A stretch of DNA of 64,000 bases, from positions 1 to 64,000 of the forward strand of contig JADMLC010000005.1 in the NCBI GenBank assembly GCA_019278155.1. The letters are read 5' to 3'. Shown piece by piece: positions 40,225-51,611 of this stretch (positions are counted from its first letter, which is position 1; the number at the start of each line of letters is the position of its first letter). The notes under the pieces are model-generated. The model was not told the DNA's origin, made no database searches, and saw nothing but the letters and a program-made list of their open reading frames with translations. Both the position numbers and the translations under genes were made by a program. This stretch comes from Candidatus Kinetoplastidibacterium crithidiae. GTDB taxonomy: Bacteria; Pseudomonadota; Gammaproteobacteria; Burkholderiales; Burkholderiaceae_B.

Positions 40225-41316
40225 ATGAAATCTTTAATAGTTGGAGTCAATTTAGGTGGTATTTTTTTTGATGATAATTTAAAAGAGTTCTTTATGCTAG
40301 CTGAATCAGCTGGAGCTTTCATAGCAGATCATATGATTGTTAAGAGAGATGTTCCTGATAAGAAATTTTTTATAGGTTCTGGAAAAGTAGAAGAGATAGC
40401 ATGTTTGATCAAAGAACTTTCCATAGAAATAGTCTTGATTGATACTTCCTTGTCTCCATCACAACAAAGAAATCTTGAGTTAAGATGGGGAGTTAGAGTA
40501 GTTGATAGAGTTGCTCTAATCTTAGATATATTTGCTATAAGAGCTAAAAGTCATGAGGGTAAGCTTCAAGTTGAATTAGCACAATTGCAATATCTATCTA
40601 CAAGGCTAACTAGATTATGGACTCATTTGGAACGTCAACGCGGTGGAATTGGTATGAGAGGTCCTGGTGAATCTCAGCTTGAGATTGATCGACGCATTAT
40701 ATCTAACAAAGTCAAGAGTTTAAAAGAGCGTTTAAAAAAAATAAAATCTAGAAGAGTATCTCAAAGAAATCTTCGTGAACGTAATAGGGTATTTTCAATT
40801 TCTTTAGTTGGTTATACAAATTCAGGAAAATCTACATTATTTAATTTATTAACAAAAGAAAAAACTTATGTTGCTAATCAATTATTTGCAACATTAGACA
40901 CAACATCTCGTCGTGTTTGGATAGATAATTCTAATAAGAATATAGTTATTTCTGATACAGTAGGATTTATACGTGATTTACCGCATAATTTGATAGATTC
41001 ATTTCATGCAACACTACACGAAGCTATAAGTGCTGATTTGCTTCTTCATGTAGTTGATTTTTCCAATGAAAATTATCGAGAACAAATAAATAACGTTAAT
41101 AATGTTATTAAAGAAATAGGGGCATCCGATATACCGGTTATTATGATTTATAATAAGATTGATTTATCTAATCTACAACCTAGGGTAGAATATGGTTTAG
41201 ATAATACTATTAATAGTATTTTTTTGAGTGCAGCAAAAAATACTGGGATAAATGGTTTAACCGATGCGATAATTAATGCTTGTAATACAATGGGGCAAGA
41301 TATTGAGAATTTTTAA
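40225..41316 (+). CDS. hflX: Ribosome-associated GTPase HflX
   Basis: GTPase that splits stalled ribosomes. It has the HflX N-terminal domain (DRVALILDIFAIRAKSHEGKLQ), the glycine-rich linker GGIGMRGPGESQLEIDRR, a G domain with GYTNSGKSTLFN near residue 195, DTVGFIRDLPH and NKID. 363 residues, shorter than E. coli (426) at the C-terminus. hflK begins 2 nt after its stop codon. Confidence 0.95.
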   Translation: MKSLIVGVNLGGIFFDDNLKEFFMLAESAGAFIADHMIVKRDVPDKKFFIGSGKVEEIACLIKELSIEIVLIDTSLSPSQQRNLELRWGVRVVDRVALILDIFAIRAKSHEGKLQVELAQLQYLSTRLTRLWTHLERQRGGIGMRGPGESQLEIDRRIISNKVKSLKERLKKIKSRRVSQRNLRERNRVFSISLVGYTNSGKSTLFNLLTKEKTYVANQLFATLDTTSRRVWIDNSNKNIVISDTVGFIRDLPHNLIDSFHATLHEAISADLLLHVVDFSNENYREQINNVNNVIKEIGASDIPVIMIYNKIDLSNLQPRVEYGLDNTINSIFLSAAKNTGINGLTDAIINACNTMGQDIENF

Positions 41317-41317
41317 T

Positions 41318-42556
41318 ATGTTTAATTTTGATGATTCTAATTGGGGGCGTGGGAAAAACAAAGGTTTTTCTGATGAGTCTAAAAAAAACAATAACCCACC
41401 AGATTTAGATGATGTTTGGAATGATTTAAGCAAGCGTTTTTCTAATATTTTTGGCAAATATGGAAAAAAAAATAGTAATGATAAATTGCCATATTTTAAT
41501 TTTAAAAACTCTGGTTTTTTCTTCTTCTTATTTATTATATTTTGTTCTGTTATTTGGCTATCTAGTAGTTTCTTTGTAGTTAAAGAAGGTCAAGTTTCTG
41601 TAATTACCAGATTTGGCAAATATTATAGAACGGCACAACCAGGTTTTAGATGGCATTTACCATCCCCTATAGAACATCATGAAATGGTAAACTTATCTCA
41701 GTTACGTACTTTTGAGGTAGGTTTTCGTGGAAATTCTCAAAATAAAGTTTTATCTGAATCTTTAATGCTTACAACAGATGAAAATATTGTAGATATGCAA
41801 TTTGTTGTTCAATATCGCTTAAGCGTAAATGGCGCTGTTAATTACTTATTTAAAATCAGAGATCCTGATGAGTCTGTTAAACAAGCAGCCGAAACTGCTA
41901 TGCGAGAAATAGTAGGTAAGAAAAATATGGATTTTGTTTTGTATGAAGGTCGCACTGCAGTTACCTTTGAAGTTCAGAAGCTTATGCAGAATATTTTGAA
42001 TAATTATAATACTGGCATTCAAATAACTGCTGTTGCTATACAAAATGTTCAGCCGCCAGAACAAGTACAGGCTGCTTTTGATGATGCAGTAAAGGCTGGT
42101 CAAGATAGAGAAAGAAAAATTAATGAAGGATATGCTTATGCAAATCAAGTTATACCATTGGCTAGTGGTCAATCTTCTAGATATTTAGAACAGGCAGAGG
42201 CCTATAAGGCTACAGTAATAGGAGAAGCTAAAGGTGAGTCATCTCGTTTTTATAGCATATTAAAAGAATATGAGAAGGCACCTGAGGTAACAAGAACTCG
42301 TCTATATCTAGAGACTATGGAAAGTATTTTTTCTAAATCTAATAAGTTGATGATTGATTCGAAGAATAATAATGTTTTGTTATTACCTTTAGGCGCATTA
42401 AATAATAAAATCAATGATTCTTTTACAACTAAGAAAAATGATTTATTAGAAGAAAAAGTAGAAAAAAAACTTTATGATATTGATGATTCAAATAATAGTT
42501 TTAAAACTATTAATAAATCGTCAGATAAGATAAAGCGTGATCGTTCATTACACTAA
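41318..42556 (+). CDS. hflK: FtsH protease regulator HflK
   Basis: SPFH/band-7 membrane protein that forms a large cage with HflC around FtsH at the inner membrane. After a polar, glycine-poor N-terminus comes a membrane helix (about residues 67-83) and the SPFH domain (VKEGQVSVITRFGKY, PGFRWHLPSPIE, QPPEQVQAAFDDAVKAGQDRER). ATG at 41318 gives the usual MFNFDDSNWGRGK start; the frame is open further upstream but inside hflX. 412 residues. hflC starts 16 nt later. Confidence 0.95.
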   Translation: MFNFDDSNWGRGKNKGFSDESKKNNNPPDLDDVWNDLSKRFSNIFGKYGKKNSNDKLPYFNFKNSGFFFFLFIIFCSVIWLSSSFFVVKEGQVSVITRFGKYYRTAQPGFRWHLPSPIEHHEMVNLSQLRTFEVGFRGNSQNKVLSESLMLTTDENIVDMQFVVQYRLSVNGAVNYLFKIRDPDESVKQAAETAMREIVGKKNMDFVLYEGRTAVTFEVQKLMQNILNNYNTGIQITAVAIQNVQPPEQVQAAFDDAVKAGQDRERKINEGYAYANQVIPLASGQSSRYLEQAEAYKATVIGEAKGESSRFYSILKEYEKAPEVTRTRLYLETMESIFSKSNKLMIDSKNNNVLLLPLGALNNKINDSFTTKKNDLLEEKVEKKLYDIDDSNNSFKTINKSSDKIKRDRSLH

Positions 42557-42571
42557 TAGAAAAGATTTTTT

Positions 42572-43444
42572 ATGCAACGTATATTTTTGATGCTATCTAG
42601 TTGTTTTGTTTTATTTGTATTAGCTTGTTCTACTATGTTTGTCGTAAATGAGCGTAGTTATGCATTAGTTTTCTCACTTGGTGAAATTAGTAGAGAAATT
42701 AGTTCTCCTGGTTTGTATTTTAAATTACCAGCACCATTCCAAAATATTGAGTTTCTTGATAAGAGAATACTTACAATTGAGTCAAAGGATGCAGAACGGA
42801 TTCAAACATCGGAAAAAAAGAATCTCTCTATTGATTCTTTTGTTAAATGGAGAATAGCTAATCCAAAATTGTTTTATGTAACTTTTGAGGGAAATGAGAG
42901 AGCTGCACAAGAGAAATTGCAGGCTCAAATTAGAGATGCCTTAAATGCTTCGGTTAATGTTAGAACAGTAAAAGAAGTTGTTTCTGTAGAAAGAAGTGAA
43001 ATTATGACAGAAATTCTTAATAATGTAGCGTCTAGAGCAGAACCATTAGGTGTTGAAATTGTTGATGTAAGGTTGCGCAGAATTGAATTTGCACCTGAAA
43101 TTTCTAAGTCTGTATATAGAAGAATGGAAGCTGAACGCACTAAAGTTGCTAATGAATTAAGGTCTATAGGAGCAGCAGAAAGTGAAAAAATTAGAGCAGA
43201 AGCAGATAGATCTCGCGAAGAGATATTAGCGAAAGCCAACGCTCAAGCAGAAGCGATTAAAGGAGAAGGTGATGCTATTGCAAGTGCAATTTACGCCTCA
43301 TCTTTTGGTAAAAATCATGATTTTTATAGGTTTTATAAGAGTCTAGAAGCTTATAAAAAATCTTTTTCCAATAAGGATGATACATTAGTAGTGGATCCAA
43401 GTTCTGATTTTTTTCAGTTTATGAAAAAAATTGATTCGAAGTAA
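42572..43444 (+). CDS. hflC: FtsH protease regulator HflC
   Basis: Partner of HflK. One N-terminal membrane helix (about 6-24), then the SPFH domain with FVVNERSYALVFSLGEI, PGLYFKLPAPFQNIEFLDKRIL and the coiled-coil segment rich in Ala/Glu (ERTKVANELRSIGAAESEKI). 290 residues, normal. Order hflX-hflK-hflC-hisZ-purA is typical of betaproteobacteria. Confidence 0.95.
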   Translation: MQRIFLMLSSCFVLFVLACSTMFVVNERSYALVFSLGEISREISSPGLYFKLPAPFQNIEFLDKRILTIESKDAERIQTSEKKNLSIDSFVKWRIANPKLFYVTFEGNERAAQEKLQAQIRDALNASVNVRTVKEVVSVERSEIMTEILNNVASRAEPLGVEIVDVRLRRIEFAPEISKSVYRRMEAERTKVANELRSIGAAESEKIRAEADRSREEILAKANAQAEAIKGEGDAIASAIYASSFGKNHDFYRFYKSLEAYKKSFSNKDDTLVVDPSSDFFQFMKKIDSK

Positions 43445-43476
43445 ATTTGATAAATTTTATTTAGGAAATATAACTA

Positions 43477-44637
43477 ATGAGTAATTGGTTACTACCAGAA
43501 AATCTTGCTGATATTTTGCCAGTTGAAGCTAGGCATATTGAGGAGCTACGTCATAAATTACTTGATTTATACAAAACTTATGGTTTTGAGCTTGTTTGTC
43601 CTCCATTAGTAGAATATATAGATTCTTTACTGTCAGGCACTGGTAGTGATTTGAATTTACAAACTTGTAAACTTGTAGATCAATTATCAGGTAGAACATT
43701 AGGGATAAGAGCAGATATGACTCCACAAATTAGTAGAATAGATGCTCATTTGTTAAACAGAGATGGTATAACAAGGTTGTGTTACTGTGGAAATGTTTTT
43801 CATGCCTTGCCTAATGATTTTTTATCTAGTAGGGAATTATTGCAAATTGGTGCAGAAATATATGGACATGCTGGTGTAGAAGCTGATTTTGAAATAATTC
43901 AACTGGCTCTTGATACAATTAAAACAGCTGGTATCAATAGTTATAAATTAGATTTGTGTCACCCTGGTGTTGTACGTAGTATAATAAATTCAGATCATGC
44001 TGCATCTGCTCATGTTGATTTAATTCTTTCTTTATTGAAAGAAAAAGATGTTGCTGGAATTTTGGAGTTATCAAGCGTTATTAAAAATATAAGAAGTGAC
44101 ACATTGGAGTCTTTAAAAATAGTGTCTTCTTTATATGGTGATACAGAAAATGTTATTTCTTTGGCTAGAAAGTCTCTTCCATCTAATCCTGGAATTATAG
44201 GTGCTCTTGATGCTTTGCAAATTTTAATTCATTCATTAGACGATGTTGAGTTAGGAATAGATTTAGCTGATGTTTCTGGCTATGGCTATCATTCAGGAGT
44301 AACTTTCTCTTTATATGCAGAAGGTTGGCGTGATACACTGGTCAAAGGTGGTAGATATGATAATGTTGGTATTGCATTTGGTCGTGCTAGAGCTGCTACA
44401 GGTTTTAGTTTGGATCTACGTAAATTATCTAGAGGTCTTTTTAATACGGAGAAACCAAGTGCTATTTTAGCTCCTTGGGGTCGTGATAAAGATTTATTGA
44501 CTTGTATAAAAAATTTACGTCAAGATGGTGAAATAGTAATTCAAATGTTACCAGGTGGCTATCCATCTCAAGATGAATTTGTTTTTGATCGCAAACTTGT
44601 TTTGTTTGATGGCATATGGCAAATTAATGATTTATAA
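43477..44637 (+). CDS. hisZ: ATP phosphoribosyltransferase regulatory subunit HisZ
   Basis: HisRS-like protein without aminoacylation activity that activates and allosterically controls short-form HisG, the first enzyme of histidine synthesis. It keeps class II-like motifs ([35 protein letters not shown]) but lacks an anticodon-binding domain. 386 residues. Its presence implies a short HisG elsewhere and a histidine pathway still under feedback control. Same place (hflC-hisZ-purA) as in relatives. Confidence 0.92.
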   Translation: MSNWLLPENLADILPVEARHIEELRHKLLDLYKTYGFELVCPPLVEYIDSLLSGTGSDLNLQTCKLVDQLSGRTLGIRADMTPQISRIDAHLLNRDGITRLCYCGNVFHALPNDFLSSRELLQIGAEIYGHAGVEADFEIIQLALDTIKTAGINSYKLDLCHPGVVRSIINSDHAASAHVDLILSLLKEKDVAGILELSSVIKNIRSDTLESLKIVSSLYGDTENVISLARKSLPSNPGIIGALDALQILIHSLDDVELGIDLADVSGYGYHSGVTFSLYAEGWRDTLVKGGRYDNVGIAFGRARAATGFSLDLRKLSRGLFNTEKPSAILAPWGRDKDLLTCIKNLRQDGEIVIQMLPGGYPSQDEFVFDRKLVLFDGIWQINDL

Positions 44638-44669
44638 AATTATTTGTATTAAAAATCATAAATAATTTT
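44636..44669 (+). terminator. AT-rich hairpin after hisZ
   Basis: Ten-bp arms 44636-44645 and 44660-44669 begin inside the hisZ stop codon; the inner bases can pair partly. There is no strong T-run after it, so it may be an mRNA 3'-end or attenuator structure rather than a full terminator. Confidence 0.35.
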
Positions 44670-44687
44670 GTTTGTCATTGTATTTGA

Positions 44688-46004
<1,317 letters not shown>

Positions 46005-46055
46005 AAAAGAGAATAATTTAGAAATAGATTTTATATGATCTTTTTCTAAATAAAG

Positions 46056-46095
46056 CTTAATAAAGATAAATATACATGTATTTATCTTTATTAAG
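46056..46095 (+). terminator. 17-bp hairpin after purA
   Basis: Perfect 17-bp arms (46056-46072 and 46079-46095) around a 6-nt loop, 52 nt after the purA stop. No T-run follows, and the stem is almost all A:T. Most likely the 3' end of the long purA transcript. Confidence 0.5.
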
Positions 46096-46211
46096 TAGTT
46101 GTCTAAAAGCATTGTTTTAATGTAGAATTAAGTGATTATCTATATCATCAATTTTTGTTGATATGGAGTTAAATTTGACTATAATTATTCTTTTAAATTA
46201 AAATATTAACT

Positions 46212-46424
46212 ATGCCTATTGTTAAGCTTAAAGAAAATGAACCTTTTGAATCGGCTATGCGTCGGTTTAAACGCACAGTTGAAAAAACTGGCCTGCTGAC
46301 AGAGTTGCGTTCTAGAGAATTCTATGAAAAACCAACGGCTGAAAGAAAACGTAAACTTGCTGCTGCTGTGAAACGTCATTACAAACGTATACGCAGTCAA
46401 CAATTACCTCCTCGTATGTATTAG
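46212..46424 (+). CDS. rpsU: 30S ribosomal protein S21
   Basis: The 70-residue product starts [21 protein letters not shown] and ends in the basic [19 protein letters not shown] segment of S21. It is first in the rpsU-dnaG-rpoD (macromolecular synthesis) operon; dnaG begins 13 nt later. Confidence 0.96.
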   Translation: MPIVKLKENEPFESAMRRFKRTVEKTGLLTELRSREFYEKPTAERKRKLAAAVKRHYKRIRSQQLPPRMY

Positions 46425-46437
46425 CAATTGTTTTTAT

Positions 46438-48252
46438 TTGATTCCAAAATATTTTATCCAAGATTTATTGTTTAGACTAGATATAGTAGAAGTTATAGGC
46501 TCTTATGTTTTTTTAAAAAAGTCTGGGTCTAGTTTAGTTGGTCTTTGCCCATTTCACTCGGAAAAAAGTCCTTCTTTTACTGTAAGTCAGACAAAAAAAA
46601 TATATCATTGTTTTGGTTGTGGAGCCCATGGTGATTCCATTACATTTGTAATGGAATATCTTGGTCTTAGTTTTGCTGATGCAATAAAACAACTAGCATC
46701 CTCTGTTGGTTTAACGGTTCCAGAAGATAGTAAAAATTCTAATTCTTTGTCTAATGAACAAAAAAAAGAAAAAGAGTTGTTGAGCATAATGAATAAAGCT
46801 CAAGAGTATTATCATTCTTATCTATTAAACTCATCTAATGCTTTGCATTATCTTTCTAAAAGGAAAATTGATAAAGATACGATAGATTTATTTGGAATTG
46901 GCTGGTCAGGTTTTGAGACTAACTTTTTGTCCAAATGTTTTGCTAATTATAACGATAGTTCTCTTCAAGAAGTAGGTCTTGTAATAGACGAAACAAGAAG
47001 ATATGATAGATTTAGACAGAGAATAATGTTCCCAATAAGAAACTATTATGGAAATGTCATTGGTTTTGGAGGACGGACAATCGATGGGAAACTTCCAAAA
47101 TATTTGAATTCTCCAGAAACTATCTTGTTTTCTAAAAGAAAAGAATTATATGGTTTGTGGGAATCTAGAAAAAGCATAAAAAAACAAGGATTTGTAATAG
47201 TTGTTGAAGGATATATTGATGTTATTATTTTAACCAAATATGGCGTTACTAATGTAGTGGCAACACTAGGCACTTCAATAAGTTCTGATCATATAATGAA
47301 ATTATTTTCACTAACTAATAAAATAATTTTTAGTTTTGATGGTGATGCTGCTGGTCATAGGGCAGCATGGAGAGCATTGTTAATTTGCTTAAAAGAAATA
47401 AAAGATAATTATGAAATAAGATTCTTAATCTTAAAAGAAAACTATGATCCTGACTCCTATATTTTAGAGCATGGAGTTCATAAATTTAAAGAGAGCATAG
47501 ATAATTCTGTTTCTTTATCAAAGTTTTTCATTAATGAAATGCAGAAAAAACATAATATTTTAGAGGCAGAAGGTAGAGTTTCTTGTTGGAACGAGTCTCT
47601 TTCTTTGTTAAGTTCTATGCCTCTTAATGCTTTTCGTATACAGCTTGAGAAAGAGATTGCTACTTTATTGAATTTTAATAATAACGACATTAGGATATTA
47701 TCCTCTATTAAAAATAGAAATAAAAACAATTTGCAGAAGCAGTATTTTAATAATGACAATGCTAGTGATTATTATCAAATTGAAAAAAAGACAAGTCTTC
47801 ATAATTCTAGTCGTAATACTCAAAAAGTTCCATCTCTTGCTAAACATTTGCTGAATTTAATAATATTTAATTTGCAATATATTGATGACATGGTCGGTAT
47901 TCAACAATTAGAAATTTTAGAAAAACAACCTGATTTAAAATATATAAAGGATTTAATTTTAATTATTCAAGAGAAGAACATTAAAACTTTAGAGACATTA
48001 CAAGAATCCTTAGAAAAAGATTCTGAATTATATACAATAGTTTCTAATATTATTAATCAGGCTACTCATAAAGAAGTTTTGCCAGATCCAGTCAGAGAAT
48101 GGGAAGATGCTTTATTATTAATAGAAAGTGAATATTTGAAAAAAGAAATTAACTTGCTTGTTGAGAAAGGTCTAACCTCTGATAACGATATAAACAAGTA
48201 TAAAGAATTGTCTAATAAATTATTTCTTATTAAAAAAGGTAGTTTAAATTAA
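46438..48252 (+). CDS. dnaG: DNA primase
   Basis: Makes RNA primers at the replication fork. The N-terminal zinc finger is CPFHSEKSPSFTV ... YHCFGCGAHGDS (about 37-67); the TOPRIM core has VVEGYIDVI and SFDGDAAGHRAA. The C-terminal DnaB-interaction domain follows an Asn-rich linker. It starts with TTG at 46438, which matches the family start (IPKYFIQDLL); no ribosome-binding site is evident, so it may depend on coupling to rpsU. 604 residues. rpoD follows after 139 nt. Confidence 0.94.
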   Translation: MIPKYFIQDLLFRLDIVEVIGSYVFLKKSGSSLVGLCPFHSEKSPSFTVSQTKKIYHCFGCGAHGDSITFVMEYLGLSFADAIKQLASSVGLTVPEDSKNSNSLSNEQKKEKELLSIMNKAQEYYHSYLLNSSNALHYLSKRKIDKDTIDLFGIGWSGFETNFLSKCFANYNDSSLQEVGLVIDETRRYDRFRQRIMFPIRNYYGNVIGFGGRTIDGKLPKYLNSPETILFSKRKELYGLWESRKSIKKQGFVIVVEGYIDVIILTKYGVTNVVATLGTSISSDHIMKLFSLTNKIIFSFDGDAAGHRAAWRALLICLKEIKDNYEIRFLILKENYDPDSYILEHGVHKFKESIDNSVSLSKFFINEMQKKHNILEAEGRVSCWNESLSLLSSMPLNAFRIQLEKEIATLLNFNNNDIRILSSIKNRNKNNLQKQYFNNDNASDYYQIEKKTSLHNSSRNTQKVPSLAKHLLNLIIFNLQYIDDMVGIQQLEILEKQPDLKYIKDLILIIQEKNIKTLETLQESLEKDSELYTIVSNIINQATHKEVLPDPVREWEDALLLIESEYLKKEINLLVEKGLTSDNDINKYKELSNKLFLIKKGSLN

Positions 48253-48391
48253 AATTATGATGATTTTAATAATCATTATGAGCAACTATTCTTTTTATAT
48301 ATAATATATTATTTATAAAATGTCTACTTGTTAATTCTTAATTTTACAATTTTTGATCTTTATTAATAAATTTTAATATCACGGAAAAGGT

Positions 48392-50632
48392 ATGATTACA
48401 AAGTCAAAAGACAAAGATAAAAATATTTCAAAAAAAAATAAAAATAATACTTTAAATGATCTTAGTGATGATAGTAGTGATGTTTCATCTTATGATGAAT
48501 TTAACGAATTAGATAATATTAAAAAATCTAAGAAAATTGTTAAAAACAAAATATTAAAATCTAATAAAGATATCAATAATGAAAATTTAATAGACAGAGA
48601 TGAATTATTAATGTCAATCAAAGTTAATGAATTAACTAAAAAATCTAGTATAGTAATTAATGATGATTCTATTGAGAATGATGATGATCTTTTCGACGGT
48701 TTATCTGTTGATGCTAATGCAGATATGCTGACTTATTCTAAACCTAATAAACGAAGTAGACGTAGCAAAAATGATCCTAAAGATTTAATTCTAAAAGGAC
48801 CAATTTCCCAAGAAGAATACGAAAATCGTCGCAATAATCTTAAAAATCTTATCAAATTGGGGAAAGAAAAAGGATATCTTACATTTGGCGAAATTAATGA
48901 TAGCTTACCTGACGATTTAGCAGATGATGAAGTATTTGATACCATAGTTACGACTTTTAGTGACATGGGTATTGCTGTTTATGATAAGACTCCAGATATA
49001 GATACATTATTAATGAGTGAAAATAATACTGTAATATCTAATGATGATGATGTTGAAGATGAAGCAGAGGCTGCTCTTACAACTGTTGACTCTGATTTTG
49101 GTAGAACTACAGATCCTGTACGTATGTATATGCGCGAAATGGGCACTGTTGAACTATTAACAAGAGAGGGAGAAATAGAAATAGCAAAAAGAATTGAAGA
49201 AGGTTTGAGTCTTATGATATCAGCTATTTCTGCGTGTCCTACAACTTTAAATGAAATTTTATTAGAGATAGACAAAGTAAATAATGATCAATTGCAAATA
49301 GATGAGATTGTAGATGCTCTTATAGACAATTCGGATTGTGATCCTAATATAAGTCTTAATCTATCAGAAAATGAAGAATTGCTAGATATGTCATCAGGTA
49401 TAATGTCTGCAAAGCAATTAGAAGAATTACGTGTCAAAAGCTTAGAAAAATTTTCAGTTGTTACGAGTCATTTTAAAAGAATGCAAAAAGCTTATGTAGA
49501 AAATGGATATAATTCTGAAAATTATTTAGAAGCAAAAAATTTGATACAACAAGAATTATTGGGTATAAGGTTTAATGCTAAAATAATAGCTAAATTAGCT
49601 GACTCAATTAGATCTCATATGCAAGAAATAAGAGCTATAGAAAAATCTATAATGAATATATGTGTAGATAAAGTTGGTATGCCAAGAGAACTTTTTCTTC
49701 AGTGTTTTATAGGAAATGAATCTAACACTCGATGGATGTTTGAAGAGCCTATATTTAACAGTAAATATTTCCGATCATTAGAGCCATTAATTCTACTTAT
49801 ACAAAACAAGCAAAAAAAATTATTAGAAATTCAGGAGAGAATTGTATTACCAATTCAAGAATTTAAGGAAATTAATAAACAAATGACATCTGGAGAGAAT
49901 AAATCTCTTAAGGCTAAAAAAGAAATGACTGAAGCTAATTTGCGTCTAGTTATTTCTATAGCAAAAAAATATACGAATAGAGGTTTACAGTTTTTAGATT
50001 TAATACAAGAGGGCAATATTGGTCTGATGAAGGCTGTGGACAAGTTTGAATATCGTAGAGGGTATAAATTTTCTACATATGCCACCTGGTGGATAAGGCA
50101 AGCTATAACACGTTCTATAGCAGATCAAGCTAGAACAATTAGAATTCCGGTACATATGATAGAAACAATAAATAAGATGAATCGTATTAGCCGTCAGATT
50201 TTGCAGGAAACAGGGTTAGAACCAGATCCTTCAATTTTATCCCAAAAAATGGATATTCCAGAGGATAAAATTAGGAAGATTCTTAAAATAGCCAAAGAAC
50301 CAATATCTATGGAAACTCAAATAGGAGATGATGATTCTCATTTAGGTGATTTTATAGAAGATACTAATACTTTAGCTCCTTCTGATGCTGCTCTACATAG
50401 TTCTATGAAGAATATTGTTAAAGAAGTATTAGATTCTTTAACTCCTAGAGAGGCAAAAGTTTTAAGAATGAGATTTGGTATTGAAATGCATACAGATCAA
50501 ACTTTGGAAGAAGTGGGTAAACAATTTGATGTTACAAGAGAGAGAATTAGACAAATTGAGGCTAAAGCATTACGGAAACTAAGACATCCTAGTAGAGCGG
50601 AGAAGTTAAAAAGTTTTTTAGATAATAATTAA
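48392..50632 (+). CDS. rpoD: RNA polymerase sigma factor RpoD (sigma-70)
   Basis: Housekeeping sigma factor. The first 120 residues are an Asp/Lys/Asn/Ser-rich extension, then region 1.1 ([24 protein letters not shown]), region 1.2 ([11 protein letters not shown]), the long non-conserved region, region 2 ([26 protein letters not shown] and [16 protein letters not shown]), region 3 ([11 protein letters not shown]) and region 4 ([24 protein letters not shown]). 746 residues, complete. ATG follows GGAAAAGG. Confidence 0.97.
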   Translation: MITKSKDKDKNISKKNKNNTLNDLSDDSSDVSSYDEFNELDNIKKSKKIVKNKILKSNKDINNENLIDRDELLMSIKVNELTKKSSIVINDDSIENDDDLFDGLSVDANADMLTYSKPNKRSRRSKNDPKDLILKGPISQEEYENRRNNLKNLIKLGKEKGYLTFGEINDSLPDDLADDEVFDTIVTTFSDMGIAVYDKTPDIDTLLMSENNTVISNDDDVEDEAEAALTTVDSDFGRTTDPVRMYMREMGTVELLTREGEIEIAKRIEEGLSLMISAISACPTTLNEILLEIDKVNNDQLQIDEIVDALIDNSDCDPNISLNLSENEELLDMSSGIMSAKQLEELRVKSLEKFSVVTSHFKRMQKAYVENGYNSENYLEAKNLIQQELLGIRFNAKIIAKLADSIRSHMQEIRAIEKSIMNICVDKVGMPRELFLQCFIGNESNTRWMFEEPIFNSKYFRSLEPLILLIQNKQKKLLEIQERIVLPIQEFKEINKQMTSGENKSLKAKKEMTEANLRLVISIAKKYTNRGLQFLDLIQEGNIGLMKAVDKFEYRRGYKFSTYATWWIRQAITRSIADQARTIRIPVHMIETINKMNRISRQILQETGLEPDPSILSQKMDIPEDKIRKILKIAKEPISMETQIGDDDSHLGDFIEDTNTLAPSDAALHSSMKNIVKEVLDSLTPREAKVLRMRFGIEMHTDQTLEEVGKQFDVTRERIRQIEAKALRKLRHPSRAEKLKSFLDNN

Positions 50633-50683
50633 GTTAATTTTTTTATTGCAAAATGAAAAAAAATACCTTATAGTTGTGTATCT

Positions 50684-50762
<79 letters not shown>

Positions 50763-51047
50763 GATTTAATAGCTATGTAATTTTTCTTATTTTTTATATT
50801 TTATATAATTTTAGTTGCGCTAAATTATATTTATCAATCTCTCCAAGAAACATTTCTATTTTAAATAATCTTTATATAACATATCATGTGTTATATATTA
50901 AACTTCTAAAATCATAATTCTGAGCTAATTATTTGTATTTCTCTAATAATTTATTTACATTAAATAATTTATTATTAATTGATATTTGTTTAGTGTTTAT
51001 AATATTTGTGAATAAATTTTATATGAAATATTAATATCGAAAATATT
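50763..51047. other. Non-coding gap between tRNA and xseB
   Basis: These 285 bases hold no credible gene. A 9-bp inverted repeat with a 7-nt loop (arms 50873-50881 and 50889-50897) is the only visible structure. Short open frames here begin inside the tRNA and are not coding. Confidence 0.45.
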
Positions 51048-51317
51048 ATGGAACTTACTATGGAAAATGACAAATCGAATTTATCGGGAAATATGAAAAA
51101 TTTAGATTTTGAAACAGCACTGCTTGAGTTAGAAACACTAGTTTCTAATATGGAACAAGAAAATGTAACTTTAGAAGATTCGTTATCATTATATCGTCGT
51201 GGTGTGAATTTAGTTCGTTTTTGTCAAAATTATATTGCCAAAGCTGAAGAAACGATAAAAGTCTTAGATGCTGAATTACTTAAACCTTTAGATATTAATA
51301 AACTAGGTGAAGAATAA
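51048..51317 (+). CDS. xseB: Exodeoxyribonuclease VII small subunit
   Basis: Small helical subunit of exonuclease VII, a single-strand DNA nuclease. The 89-residue product contains the family core DFETALLELETLVSNMEQENVTLEDSL and the C-terminal FCQNYIAKAEETI. It may start at 51048 or four codons later. In relatives xseB-ispA-dxs are contiguous; here ispA is absent. The large subunit gene is not in this window. Confidence 0.92.
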   Translation: MELTMENDKSNLSGNMKNLDFETALLELETLVSNMEQENVTLEDSLSLYRRGVNLVRFCQNYIAKAEETIKVLDAELLKPLDINKLGEE

Positions 51318-51611
51318 ATTTGTATGCATTATCTAAAATAATTTACAATGCAATCTTAGCAATTATTTTTATTTCTATTGAGAGCCATATAATTACAGAT
51401 TAAATTTGTTTTGTTAATTACCAACAATATGTAGTTAATTTTATCAAAAAATAAATTTGTTTGCTTTTTATTAAAAATATCTGAAAAGATTAGTAATCTT
51501 GTATATAGTTAATGGAATTTGTTTCTCAAACAATATAATATATTTGTTTTATTTATTCTCACTAGAGCATATTTTTAATAAAAAATCTAAAAACTATTAT
51601 AGAATAAATTT
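51318..51611. other. Non-coding gap where ispA is expected
   Basis: These 294 bases lie between xseB and dxs, the usual site of the farnesyl diphosphate synthase gene (about 900 nt). No DDxxD-type coding motif or long open frame is recognisable, so this looks like an eroded deletion scar together with the dxs promoter region. Confidence 0.5.

Noticed and set aside
41276..41317. Longer hflK start inside hflX
   Set aside because: The residues are unlike HflK; ATG at 41318 directly after the hflX stop is typical.
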